Assembly (NCBI RefSeq): GCF_003568665.1
Contig: NZ_QXMH01000002.1
Location: 620,001 to 684,000, forward strand
Source: Chitinophaga alhagiae
GTDB lineage: Bacteria > Bacteroidota > Bacteroidia > Chitinophagales > Chitinophagaceae
Length of the DNA stretch: 64,000 nucleotides
Direction of reading: 5' to 3'
Shown here in pieces: positions 37,327 through 45,676 of the stretch (positions are counted from its first letter, which is position 1; each line of letters begins with the position of its first letter). The notes under the pieces are model-generated. The model saw only the letters and a list, made by a program, of their open reading frames with translations. It did not search any database and was not told the DNA's origin. The position numbers and the translations under genes are program-made.

Positions 37327-38331
37327 TCAGAATACCGGCGCCGCCTGTGCTTCTAGGCTTGGCTGCGCATCCTTGATCTCCGGCCAGCCGTCTACCCACT
37401 CAATTTTATCCAGCAGCATCACGCGGCCCCGCTTGTCGTCTTCCCGCCTGAAGGCATGGTACAGCAGCCAGGTCTGGCCGGCCTTGTCAGTAATGATATC
37501 CCCGTTGTGGCCCGGGCCGGTAAAGCCCGCATCGCCCTTATTACCTTTCAGCAGCAAGGTGCCGCCGTTTTCCAGCAGGGGTTTGCCGGCTTTGTCTACA
37601 TAAGGCCCTTTCAGGGAAGTGGAGCGGCCCACCAATACGCGGTACGTGCTTTTGGCGCCCTCGCAGCAGGTGCCCGCGGAGCCGAAATAATAATAGTACC
37701 CGTCTTTTTTATAGATGTAGCTGCCTTCAAAAGCGGTACCGGCAATGCGGAAGGTATCTCCCTTCAGCTGCAGCCCGTCTTTAGACAGCGCTATGCCATA
37801 GATACCATGAAAGCTGCCCCAGAAAAGGTAAGGCTTGTTTTTATCTTCATAGAAAAATGCGTCTATAGAATTTTTAACGCCCACTTCTTCACTGAGGAAG
37901 AGTTTGCCTTTGTCTTCAAAAGGGCCTTGTGGTTTGGAGCTCACCGCCACGCCAATGCCGGGGTTGGGATCTCCCCAGGTAGATACGGAATAGTAGAGGT
38001 AATATTTACCGCGGTACTGCACCGCGTCCGGCGCCCAGATGCCGCCTTCTTTTTTCCAGGTGGGGCGTTGAGACAGTGCTTGCCCCTGCGGTTCCCAGTG
38101 TACCAGGTCTTTGCTGCGCAGAATGGGAATAATATAAGGGCCGCCTGCATTGTAACGTTTCCAGTTGGCCTGCGTGGAGTAGGCGTAATAATACCCGTCT
38201 TTCCCCTTCAGCAGGTTAGGGTCGGGAAAATCCAGGTCAAATACCGGGTTGGTGTAAGTGGCCTGCGCAAGTGATGGCTGGGCAACGCCTATGCAGCAGA
38301 GGGCGGCCAGCAAGGATAAGATTCTTTTCAT
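37327..38331 (-). CDS. Exported glycoside hydrolase family 43, arabinanase-like
   Basis: A 334-residue five-bladed beta-propeller with a signal peptide (about 1-23). The catalytic base is Asp37 in DFPDPNL, the pKa-modulating Asp is Asp157 in NSIDAFFYED, and the acid Glu is Glu202 in AFEGSYIYK. His292 in LLYHAF is the metal-linked His of endo-arabinanases. The SAGTCCEGAKSTYRVLVGRS block is typical of GH43 alpha-1,5-arabinanase subfamilies. It would cut arabinan or arabino-containing glycans in the periplasm. It is convergent with the SusCD operon. A TPP riboswitch and terminator precede it on its own strand. Confidence 0.9.
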   Translation of the reverse strand: MKRILSLLAALCCIGVAQPSLAQATYTNPVFDLDFPDPNLLKGKDGYYYAYSTQANWKRYNAGGPYIIPILRSKDLVHWEPQGQALSQRPTWKKEGGIWAPDAVQYRGKYYLYYSVSTWGDPNPGIGVAVSSKPQGPFEDKGKLFLSEEVGVKNSIDAFFYEDKNKPYLFWGSFHGIYGIALSKDGLQLKGDTFRIAGTAFEGSYIYKKDGYYYYFGSAGTCCEGAKSTYRVLVGRSTSLKGPYVDKAGKPLLENGGTLLLKGNKGDAGFTGPGHNGDIITDKAGQTWLLYHAFRREDDKRGRVMLLDKIEWVDGWPEIKDAQPSLEAQAAPVF

Positions 38332-38429
38332 GTGGAATACAGCCGTGTTTGAGGCTAAAATAGTAAAAAATACATGGGGAAGTGTTTAAAATACGCTTGT
38401 GGTGAAATGAGGCAGGGGAGCGGCCGGGC

Positions 38430-38465
38430 AAAAAAAAGACTCCGGCCTTCTAAAAGGTCGGAGCC
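38430..38465 (-). terminator. Terminator after the TPP aptamer, possible expression platform
   Basis: On the minus strand a 12-bp stem with one mismatch (38465-38454 with 38449-38438) and a 4-base loop is followed by eight U residues (complement of 38430-38437). It is 18 bases downstream of the aptamer and 98 bases before the GH43 ATG. Confidence 0.8.
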
Positions 38466-38482
38466 ATTATTCCAGTTCTTCT

Positions 38483-38561
38483 CTTTTTCCTACGCCGGCA
38501 TTATCCGGATCAGGTGCTAAGGTATGTTCTCAGGCTTCGAAAAGCCACCCTTGAAGAAAAG
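38483..38561 (-). ncRNA. Thiamine pyrophosphate (TPP) riboswitch aptamer
   Basis: The minus strand carries the conserved thi-box: GGGTG, a P3 stem-loop GGCTTTTCGAAGCC, then CTGAGA (38533-38528), a P2 return strand ACCTT, the ACCTGATCCGGATAATGCC core and GCCGGCGTAGG. Arms at 38561-38553 and 38490-38483 can pair as P1. All universally conserved blocks are present, so the aptamer should bind TPP. A strong terminator follows, as in transcriptional OFF switches. The next gene in the same direction is a GH43 hydrolase; no thiamine gene is near. Confidence 0.93.
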
Positions 38562-38570
38562 TTGAAATAA

Positions 38571-39167
38571 TTATTTTTTCAGCTTGTCCTGTTCTTTCTT
38601 CGCCATGTCCAGGTGCATTCTTAACTCCGGCAGCGCTTTCGTGAATAAAGCCTTGATGTCCGGGTCTGTTGCATCGTTTGCTACTGTTTCAAACAGCTGG
38701 ACCGCTTTTTCGTGTTTGTCTACCAGTTCGTCTACATAAGCTTTATCAAAATCGGTGCCTGATTTATCTGTGATCTGCTGTATGTCTTTCACCCTGGCGT
38801 CTTCCAGTGCTGTAGGAATGGTGATGCCCTTTTTAGCGGTGAGGTCTGCCAGGTCTTTGTTCAGCTTTTCGTGGGCTTTCAGCATGTGGCCAGACATTTT
38901 TTTGATGCCGGCGTTGGTGGTTTTGGCCTGCCCGTCCTGCAGCAGTTTTACCTCGTACATCCCGTCTTCCGCGGCTTTTGAAATGTTATCCGCCGCTGCG
39001 CGAACGGAATCGCCTTCCATGGTCTCCTTGTTGATATCCTGTGCCATGTCCTGCGTCATACCGGTGTCTTCTCCGGATAAAGTATCCTGCGCATTACGGC
39101 TGGCATTGTTGTTACAAGCAACAATGGCAAGGCATGCAATAGCAAATGGCAATAATATCCTTTTCAT
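38571..39167 (-). CDS. DUF4142-family lipoprotein, ferritin-like helical bundle
   Basis: A 198-residue lipoprotein: signal MKRILLPFAIACLAIVAC with Cys18 in the lipobox. An acidic linker is followed by a four-helix DUF4142 domain carrying the paired histidines of the family in KMSGHMLKAHEKLNKDL and DKHEKAVQLFE. DUF4142 proteins are widespread and often stress-induced; no reaction is known. A start seven codons upstream (39188) is possible. Its stop codon is about nine bases before the TPP riboswitch aptamer. Confidence 0.85.
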   Translation of the reverse strand: MKRILLPFAIACLAIVACNNNASRNAQDTLSGEDTGMTQDMAQDINKETMEGDSVRAAADNISKAAEDGMYEVKLLQDGQAKTTNAGIKKMSGHMLKAHEKLNKDLADLTAKKGITIPTALEDARVKDIQQITDKSGTDFDKAYVDELVDKHEKAVQLFETVANDATDPDIKALFTKALPELRMHLDMAKKEQDKLKK

Positions 39168-39321
39168 ATAAACGTGTTTTCTGTTCACCTGCAGTAACGA
39201 AAAGATTATGCCACAGTAACGCTATGGCGGTGGCCGTCACAAATGTGGAATTACATGCCCGTATTGTCTATTAAATTAAATAAATATGCTATATTTATGA
39301 GGAAATTACGACCCTGTTCCT

Positions 39322-40119
39322 ATGAAACTCAGCTGCCTGCTGCCCGTATTGCTGTTGGTACAATCAGCTTACGCGCAAAAAAACAACACTTTCCTGTCCG
39401 AAACATTCAACCGCCAGCTGGAAACGGCCCGCTGGATGGTGGCATATGATTCCACGGCGTGGCGCCTCTCCGAGCTGATAACCACCGTAAGCTGGGAAGA
39501 ACTGGGCCGCATGGGCCGGGAATGGTTTTGTTATAAAAGCGAAGACAGCCTGTGGAACGGCATATTCGGCAAGTATAAAGACGGGGCGTACGATGTGGTG
39601 CTGCATTATAAAATATGGCCGGGAGACAGTATAGACGTTGTGTGCGACCCGCCAGACACGGCCATGCTGGGCGGCGTTTCCCGCGCCATCAACACGGCCT
39701 ACCGCGAAGCAGGTTTTGTACTCGGCAGATCTTATGTAAAGTTCAACAAGTTTGTTCGTTACCATGCAGACAAAACCGTGTCTGTCTGGTTGCTGCCTGC
39801 CCTGCAACCCAATGAGATAGCCATGTACGGCGGCGAGTTCTACTACCTGTTTGATGCAACGGGCACCCGTATACTCGGGCGGCAGGAGTATTACCAGGGC
39901 AGCTTCAAAGGCTTCAGGCTGGGTAAATCAAGAGAAGTGCAGCTGCATTATGAAGACGCGGACGCGCCCACGCAGGGGGCCGTGTTCTTTGCCCTCCAAT
40001 ACGGCCGCCACTTTTCCGGGGTGTACATCAACACGCGCCGCAGCACCAGCCTGATGGCTTTCAGCCGGGAAAAGGGCTATTACTGGCGTCATGCGGACAA
40101 ATTGAAAACAAGCCCCTGA
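39322..40119 (+). CDS. Unknown exported protein
   Basis: A 265-residue protein not recognised. A signal peptide (MKLSCLLPVLLLVQSAYAQ) is followed by a mixed alpha/beta sequence rich in Tyr, Trp and Arg, with two Cys (FCYKSED and VVCDPPD). The pattern of short strands (VWLLPALQPNEIAMYGGEFYYL, GAVFFALQYGRHFSGVYI) suggests a compact secreted domain. No catalytic motif was found. It is separated by 77 bases from the esterase gene that follows and may be co-transcribed with it. Confidence 0.65.
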   Translation: MKLSCLLPVLLLVQSAYAQKNNTFLSETFNRQLETARWMVAYDSTAWRLSELITTVSWEELGRMGREWFCYKSEDSLWNGIFGKYKDGAYDVVLHYKIWPGDSIDVVCDPPDTAMLGGVSRAINTAYREAGFVLGRSYVKFNKFVRYHADKTVSVWLLPALQPNEIAMYGGEFYYLFDATGTRILGRQEYYQGSFKGFRLGKSREVQLHYEDADAPTQGAVFFALQYGRHFSGVYINTRRSTSLMAFSREKGYYWRHADKLKTSP

Positions 40120-40196
40120 CCCTGTAAAGCCATTGCCTGAAAAGGTTGCGGGTAATTTGAAAGCGAATGCGTAAATTGATGTATGAATTGACCGTT

Positions 40197-40976
40197 ATGC
40201 GTAAAATCCTTTTCCTGCTGCTCATGGCATCTTCCCTTCTGACGTACGGCCAGGGTTTTGAGGCCCGTACTTTCCAGCGCAATGCAGATACCCTGCCCTA
40301 CCGCATACTGCTGCCTGAAAACTATGACCCCGGCCGGCAATACCCGCTTATTGTGTTCATGCACGGGGCGGGGGAGCGGGGAAATGACAATCAGAAGCAG
40401 CTTACGCATGGCAGCAAACTTTTCCTGAATGACACGGTGCGGAAAAACTTTCCGGCCATTGTGGTGTTCCCGCAGTGCGCCGCCAATGCTACCTGGGCCG
40501 TGATGGAGTTTGCCAGGGATTCCACCGGCAAGATCTCCGCGGTGAAATTTCCGGCGGATGTACCGCCTACCAAACCTTCCGCCCTGCTGTACCAGTTGCT
40601 GGACAGTCTCATAGCCTCCGGCACGGTAGACAGCCGGCGGGTATATGTGGGCGGCCTTTCCCTGGGCGGTATGGGTACCTTTGACATACTGGCCCGTTTC
40701 CCCAACCGCTTTGCCGCAGCCTTTCCCATTTGCGGGGCGGGCAACGAAGCGCTGAGCAGCCGCTACGCCAAAAACACCGCCGTCTGGATCTTCCATGGCG
40801 GCGCGGACCCCGTGGTGCCGCCCGTATCTTCCCGGCTTTTTTACAGCCAGCTGCAAAAGGCAGGGGCAGACGTAAAATACACGGAATACCCCGGCGTGGG
40901 CCACAATAGCTGGGATAATGCCTTTGCCGAACCGGAGTTGTTACCATGGCTCTTTTCCCATGCCCTGAAACAGTAA
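40197..40976 (+). CDS. Exported alpha/beta-hydrolase, carboxylesterase or dienelactone-hydrolase-like
   Basis: A 259-residue enzyme. The ATG at 40197 gives a signal peptide (MRKILFLLLMASSLLTYGQ). The oxyanion strand is IVFMHGAGERGNDN, the nucleophile Ser is in YVGGLSLGGMGTFD, the Asp is in FHGGADPVVPP and the His is in GVGHNSWDNAF, completing a triad. The family includes feruloyl/acetylxylan-type esterases and esterases of peptidase-like fold. It could de-esterify a plant polysaccharide in the same neighbourhood as the GH43 enzyme, which is inference. Confidence 0.82.
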   Translation: MRKILFLLLMASSLLTYGQGFEARTFQRNADTLPYRILLPENYDPGRQYPLIVFMHGAGERGNDNQKQLTHGSKLFLNDTVRKNFPAIVVFPQCAANATWAVMEFARDSTGKISAVKFPADVPPTKPSALLYQLLDSLIASGTVDSRRVYVGGLSLGGMGTFDILARFPNRFAAAFPICGAGNEALSSRYAKNTAVWIFHGGADPVVPPVSSRLFYSQLQKAGADVKYTEYPGVGHNSWDNAFAEPELLPWLFSHALKQ

Positions 40977-41051
40977 ATGGCCCATTCATCACTTTTCCGG
41001 CCCTACTGCTGTTAGTTACACCTACATTCGCAACAAATCTAAACCACATCA

Positions 41052-43847
41052 ATGCAACGTTTCTACACTGTGTTGCTGCTGCTGGCCGCGGGTATCACCG
41101 CCAGCGCGCAACAGAAAAAAGACCTGTCTCCCGAAGACTATGCCAAATGGCAATCCCTGGCCGGCACCGCCCTCTCTTACAACGGCAACTGGATCGGTTA
41201 CCAGGTTGCCGTTCAGGAAGATAACGATACCCTTTACCTGGTGAACCACAGCAACGGCAAACGGTATGCGCTGGAGTTTGGCAGCGCGCCGGAATTTTCG
41301 AAAGATAACCAGTGGGTGGCCTACAAGATAGGCGTGTCTTACAAGGAAGGAGAGAAGCTGCGGGAACAGAAAACGCCCATTAAAACCAATATGGGCCTGC
41401 TGAACCTGCAAACCGGCAAAAAAGAGGTCATAACAGACGTCAGCAATTTCGGGTTCTCAAAGAACGGTAAATTCCTGGCCATACAACTGAACCCGCCCAA
41501 AGAAAATAAAGACAAAGGGGCCGTAGTGCTGCTGCGCAACCTGGCAGACAGCAGCACCCGCACCATTGGCAATGTTACGGCCTTTGAGTTCAATAAAAAG
41601 AGCGATCACCTGGCCTACGTAGTAGAATCAGCCAACCAGGCCGGCAACTCTGTAGAGCTGTTCAACCTCGCCAACTATTCCCTGAAGGTACTGGCCAGCG
41701 ATACCTGCCGCTTTTCGAAGCCTGCCTGGTCTAAAGAAGGAGACGGGCTGGCGTTCTACAAAACGGTGAAGAACGATAAATATGAAGAAGAGAACGCCCA
41801 GGTATATGTATATGCTCCGCTCTACAAAAACCCTTCCCTCAAAATATTCGATCCGCAAAAACACAACGGCTTTCCGGACAGTATGCGCATTAACCCAAGC
41901 TCCGCGCTGCGCCTGAGCGATGACCTGGCGCTGGCGCACTTCAGCGTCAGAAGCTGGACAAAGAAAAAGGAAACGCCTAAAAAAGACACTACCAAAACCG
42001 CTGCCGGCGCAGACACGGCCAAGGCGCAGGTAGCCAAAGCGGATACAACTAAAAAAGCTCCCGCCGCCGCACCCAAGAAGGCAGACAAACTGGCCGCTGT
42101 AGACGTATGGCACTGGAAAGACAAAGAGATACAGCCCCGCCAGAAGATCACGTATATGATGGACAAGGAGCGCAGCTTCCAGGCCGTATGGGCCCCCGCC
42201 ACCGGCAAATACTACCAACTGGCCAGTGACAGTACGCCCGGCACCCTGATGGGCGCCAACCAGCACTACGCGCTGCTGCCTACAGACAAGAAGTACAAAC
42301 CTGCTTTCAAGGAAGACTATGCGGACTACTACATCATGAACGTGCGCAACGGGGAAAAGAAATTGTTCGGCGAAAAAATAGTACAGGCCTTCGGCCATGC
42401 ACCGCAGCTCTCGCCGGAAGGGCGCTTTGTATTCTATTACAAAGACAAGAACTGGTTTACCTACAATACGGCCACCGGCGCCACCGTTAACCTTACGCAA
42501 AACCTTCCTGAAACCTTCGAGAACTATAAAGATGACCACCCTGCGGTGAAGCCGCCCTTCGGTTATGGCGGATGGATGAAGGGAGACAAGGAAGTATTGC
42601 TGTACGATGAGTTTGATGTGTACGCCGCCAGGCCAGACGGCAAAGGCATCCGCAAGCTCACAAACGGCCGTGGGGACGAAATTGTACACCGCCTTACCCG
42701 CGTTGAAATGGAAGACCCGTATTACGACGATGCCAAACCGCTGTTTGTGACCTTGTATGGAGACAAGAGCAAGTTTTTCGGGTACGGCAAAATTGAAAAG
42801 GGCAAGTTCAGCAGGCTGGTATATGAAGATAATATGTTCTACGGCCTTAACAAGGCAAAAGACGCAGACGTGTTCTCTTACGTGAAAATGAACTATGACC
42901 GTTCTCCCGAACTCTACGTTACCAACGGCTTCCAGGGAGAAGAGAAAATAGCGGCCACCAACCCGCAGCAGAAAGATTACAAGTGGGGCAGGAGCGAGCT
43001 GGTATCTTTCACCAACCGCAAAGGGAAAAAAATGCAGGGCGCGCTGTTTTACCCGGCAGATTACCAGCCCGGTAAAAAGTACCCCATGGTGGTATACATT
43101 TACGAAACCCTGTCTAACACGGTACACTTCTACACGCCCCCTTCCCGCAGGAGCGCATACAATACCACCAACTTCACCACCGGCGGGTATTTCATTTTCA
43201 GGCCTGATATTGTATATGACATCAATGACCCCGGCATGAGCGCGGTAGACTGTGTGGTGCCGGCGGTAGAAGAGGTGTTGAAAACAGGCATGATAGACCA
43301 GGACAAGGTGGGCCTCATGGGGCATAGCTGGGGCGCTTACCAGACCAGTTTCATCATTACGCAAACAGACGTTTTCAAAGCGGCCTGCGCCGGTGCGCCG
43401 CTGACCAACCTGATCAGCATGTCTCTTTCTATTTACTGGAACAGCGGCTTCCCTGACCAGAAGATATTCGAGACCAGCCAGGGCCGCTTTGACGGCCCCT
43501 GGTACGACCGTATGCAGGAGCACATGCGCAACTCGCCCATTTACCAGGCGGCCAACATCAAGGCGCCGCTGCTGGTAGCCTTCGGGGATAAAGACGGCGC
43601 GGTAGACTGGCACCAGGGCATTGAAATGTACGGTACCATGCGCCGTATGGAAAAGCCGCACGTAATGCTGGTGTACGCAGACGAGAACCATGGCCTTGCC
43701 AAAAAAGAGAACCAGATAGATTACCAGCAACGCCAGCGCGAGTGGTTTGACCACTACCTGTTAGGCAAGCCGGCCCCCAAATGGATCACGGAGGGGGTCA
43801 GCTACCTGGAGAAGATGCAGGCGCAGGAGAAGGAGCAGAAAAAATAA
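41052..43847 (+). CDS. S9-family (prolyl-oligopeptidase/DPP-like) exported serine peptidase
   Basis: A 931-residue protein with a signal peptide (MQRFYTVLLLLAAGITASAQ). The N-terminal part is a beta-propeller; the C-terminal 250 residues are the alpha/beta-hydrolase peptidase domain with nucleophile Ser in LMGHSWGAYQTS (about residue 759), an Asp in FGDKDGAVDWHQG and a His in ENHGLAKKEN. It probably releases peptides or dipeptides in the periplasm. Residues about 300-345 form a low-complexity Lys/Ala/Thr/Pro-rich insert within the propeller, which is unusual for the family. A terminator follows. Confidence 0.9.
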   Translation: MQRFYTVLLLLAAGITASAQQKKDLSPEDYAKWQSLAGTALSYNGNWIGYQVAVQEDNDTLYLVNHSNGKRYALEFGSAPEFSKDNQWVAYKIGVSYKEGEKLREQKTPIKTNMGLLNLQTGKKEVITDVSNFGFSKNGKFLAIQLNPPKENKDKGAVVLLRNLADSSTRTIGNVTAFEFNKKSDHLAYVVESANQAGNSVELFNLANYSLKVLASDTCRFSKPAWSKEGDGLAFYKTVKNDKYEEENAQVYVYAPLYKNPSLKIFDPQKHNGFPDSMRINPSSALRLSDDLALAHFSVRSWTKKKETPKKDTTKTAAGADTAKAQVAKADTTKKAPAAAPKKADKLAAVDVWHWKDKEIQPRQKITYMMDKERSFQAVWAPATGKYYQLASDSTPGTLMGANQHYALLPTDKKYKPAFKEDYADYYIMNVRNGEKKLFGEKIVQAFGHAPQLSPEGRFVFYYKDKNWFTYNTATGATVNLTQNLPETFENYKDDHPAVKPPFGYGGWMKGDKEVLLYDEFDVYAARPDGKGIRKLTNGRGDEIVHRLTRVEMEDPYYDDAKPLFVTLYGDKSKFFGYGKIEKGKFSRLVYEDNMFYGLNKAKDADVFSYVKMNYDRSPELYVTNGFQGEEKIAATNPQQKDYKWGRSELVSFTNRKGKKMQGALFYPADYQPGKKYPMVVYIYETLSNTVHFYTPPSRRSAYNTTNFTTGGYFIFRPDIVYDINDPGMSAVDCVVPAVEEVLKTGMIDQDKVGLMGHSWGAYQTSFIITQTDVFKAACAGAPLTNLISMSLSIYWNSGFPDQKIFETSQGRFDGPWYDRMQEHMRNSPIYQAANIKAPLLVAFGDKDGAVDWHQGIEMYGTMRRMEKPHVMLVYADENHGLAKKENQIDYQQRQREWFDHYLLGKPAPKWITEGVSYLEKMQAQEKEQKK

Positions 43848-43913
43848 ATAGCGGCCTGCTGCCGGCCTGAAATAAAACCGGACCGGTATCGGCGTATCTA
43901 TACCGCACCAAAC

Positions 43914-43944
43914 AAAAAAAGCTGCCTGGAAAGGCAGCTTTTTT
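43914..43944. terminator. Bidirectional terminator between the S9 peptidase and susD2
   Basis: Eight-base arms AGCTGCCT and AGGCAGCT around a four-base loop are flanked by A7 and T6 runs. The gene on the other side is convergent, and the same stem core reappears at 49262-49286. Confidence 0.85.
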
Positions 43945-43963
43945 ACTGTTACAACTCTAGCAA

Positions 43964-45652
43964 TCATTCGAAGCCGTTAGGCTTCAACAAGGGATTAGCG
44001 TTCAAAGCACGGGCGGGGATGGGGAACACGGACCTGTCTTTGCCGTCCACTCCTTTATCCCACCAGGCTTCGCCGAACCTGTTCCAGCGCACCAGGTCTG
44101 TTCTGCGGTGGCGCTCACCCAGGAACTCGCGGCCCAGTTCGGCTACAAATTCATCGTCGGTAAGGGCGCCCAGGTTTTGCGCATAGCTCACCCCAGGCCA
44201 GGCCGCATCAGCAAAGTTCCTTTTGCGCACGGCATCCAGCAATTGGGCCGCTCCGGGTTTATCTCCGGCGCGGTACTTACACTCCGCCAGGGCATAATAG
44301 ATCTCCGCAAGGCGTATCTCCGGCGCGGAATTGAACTGGAAGAAACCCTGAGACATGGGCAGCCACGGGAACTTCAGCAGCCGCACCCCGGAGTTTTCTT
44401 CGCCCGTGATCACGTGAGAGCCTTCCGCCCAGCGCCCGCCGGGCTTTTCAGAGAAGCGGGCTACTTGGTCTACAAAACGCAGCGGCTTGCCGTTATACTC
44501 TTCCGTGCCGTTTACCGGCTTGGTGCTGTCAAAACCGAAACCCGCCGTTTTGTTCCAGGTGTATTGCTGCCCTATGAGGAAGAAACCTTCGTAGTCCGCA
44601 TCTTTAGAGGTAGTACGGAAGGGCTGTTTGCGTTTGTCTGTTGCATGGAAGCGCTCGTAGGGCATGCCCAGTTTATAGGTGTACAGGTTGCCGTTCTCAT
44701 CCCGGGAGGGGGTGAGGTGTACGCCGTTCCAGGAGCCCCAGTCGTTATCAAGCGAGAACTTGGCCTGGTAGTGCATGCCGGAATTATAGATCCAGCCGAA
44801 CTCGTAGAAGTTCTTGGCGTGGGGGAACTCGAAAATGTTCTCCGGCGAGCGGTAGCCTTTGATGCCAGAGCGGAAAGGGCCGCGGTAGTCCGTGTCAATG
44901 GAATAGGTGCCGTAGGTGCCATTGATGATGTCCTGGGCGGTGGTGGCGCATTCCGTGTATTTGGCCGTGCCTGTCCATTTTTCTGCATTGAGGTACAGGC
45001 GTACCAGCAGCGCGGCCGCGCCGGCCTGGCCCCAGCGGCCCACTTTCGGGTCTTTGGGAAGGCCCGGCAATGATTCCTTGATCTCTTTTTCAATGTAGGC
45101 AAACACTTCCTGCGGGGTAGATTGCGGTTCCAGCTTTTGTACCTCCGTGTAGATGGGCACATCCCTGAAATAGTCTATCAGGAAGAGGTAGAACCAGGCC
45201 CGCAGCGTTCTCAGCTCCGCAACGTGCTGTTGCTGCTCCGGCTCGGTGAGGCCCAGGTCCGGATAGTCAAGCGTGGAAATGTCTTTGATAATGGCGTTAC
45301 ATTGGCCAATGCCCTGGTAGGGGCCTACCCATCCGCCGTTCACATGCCCGTCGTCCGGCGTCCAGGTGTGGCCGTGCAGGCGTACCCAGTCGCCACCGTC
45401 GTAGCCATGTTTACCTTTTTGCGTCCATACAAAATTATCGGCAGTCAGTTCGGAGAGCAGCCACCTGTCTCCATCCCATCCGCACCAGTGCGCGTGTTCA
45501 TAAGGGCGCAGCACGGCGGCGATCACAGAACTTTTATTCTGGTAATAACCTTCGGCAGGCGCTACGTCAAACGGCTCTTCATCCAATTTGGTGCAGGATG
45601 TGGCGGTGACTATAGATAGCAGCAATAAGCCGGTCAGTTTCTTCATATTCAT
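43964..45652 (-). CDS. SusD/RagB-type lipoprotein, second pair
   Basis: A 562-residue lipoprotein with start chosen at the ATG complement of 45650-45652. The lipobox is VTATSC (Cys20). It shows the SusD blocks AAVLRPYEHAHW, EQQQHVAELRTLRAWFYLFLIDYFRDVPIYTE, the IYYALAECKYRAGDKPGAAQLLDAVRKRNF region and EFLGERHRRTDLVRWNRFG. Paralogous to the SusD at 35567-37249, with matching spacing of motifs. It is the second gene of a minus-strand operon, 24 bases after the SusC gene. Confidence 0.94.
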   Translation of the reverse strand: MNMKKLTGLLLLSIVTATSCTKLDEEPFDVAPAEGYYQNKSSVIAAVLRPYEHAHWCGWDGDRWLLSELTADNFVWTQKGKHGYDGGDWVRLHGHTWTPDDGHVNGGWVGPYQGIGQCNAIIKDISTLDYPDLGLTEPEQQQHVAELRTLRAWFYLFLIDYFRDVPIYTEVQKLEPQSTPQEVFAYIEKEIKESLPGLPKDPKVGRWGQAGAAALLVRLYLNAEKWTGTAKYTECATTAQDIINGTYGTYSIDTDYRGPFRSGIKGYRSPENIFEFPHAKNFYEFGWIYNSGMHYQAKFSLDNDWGSWNGVHLTPSRDENGNLYTYKLGMPYERFHATDKRKQPFRTTSKDADYEGFFLIGQQYTWNKTAGFGFDSTKPVNGTEEYNGKPLRFVDQVARFSEKPGGRWAEGSHVITGEENSGVRLLKFPWLPMSQGFFQFNSAPEIRLAEIYYALAECKYRAGDKPGAAQLLDAVRKRNFADAAWPGVSYAQNLGALTDDEFVAELGREFLGERHRRTDLVRWNRFGEAWWDKGVDGKDRSVFPIPARALNANPLLKPNGFE

Positions 45653-45676
45653 GTTGAACAAGTTTAATGGTGATGA

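Noticed and set aside
41628..43754. 708-residue open frame antisense to the S9 peptidase
   Set aside because: It is a shadow of GC-rich coding DNA; the peptidase on the plus strand has a full signal peptide and catalytic triad.
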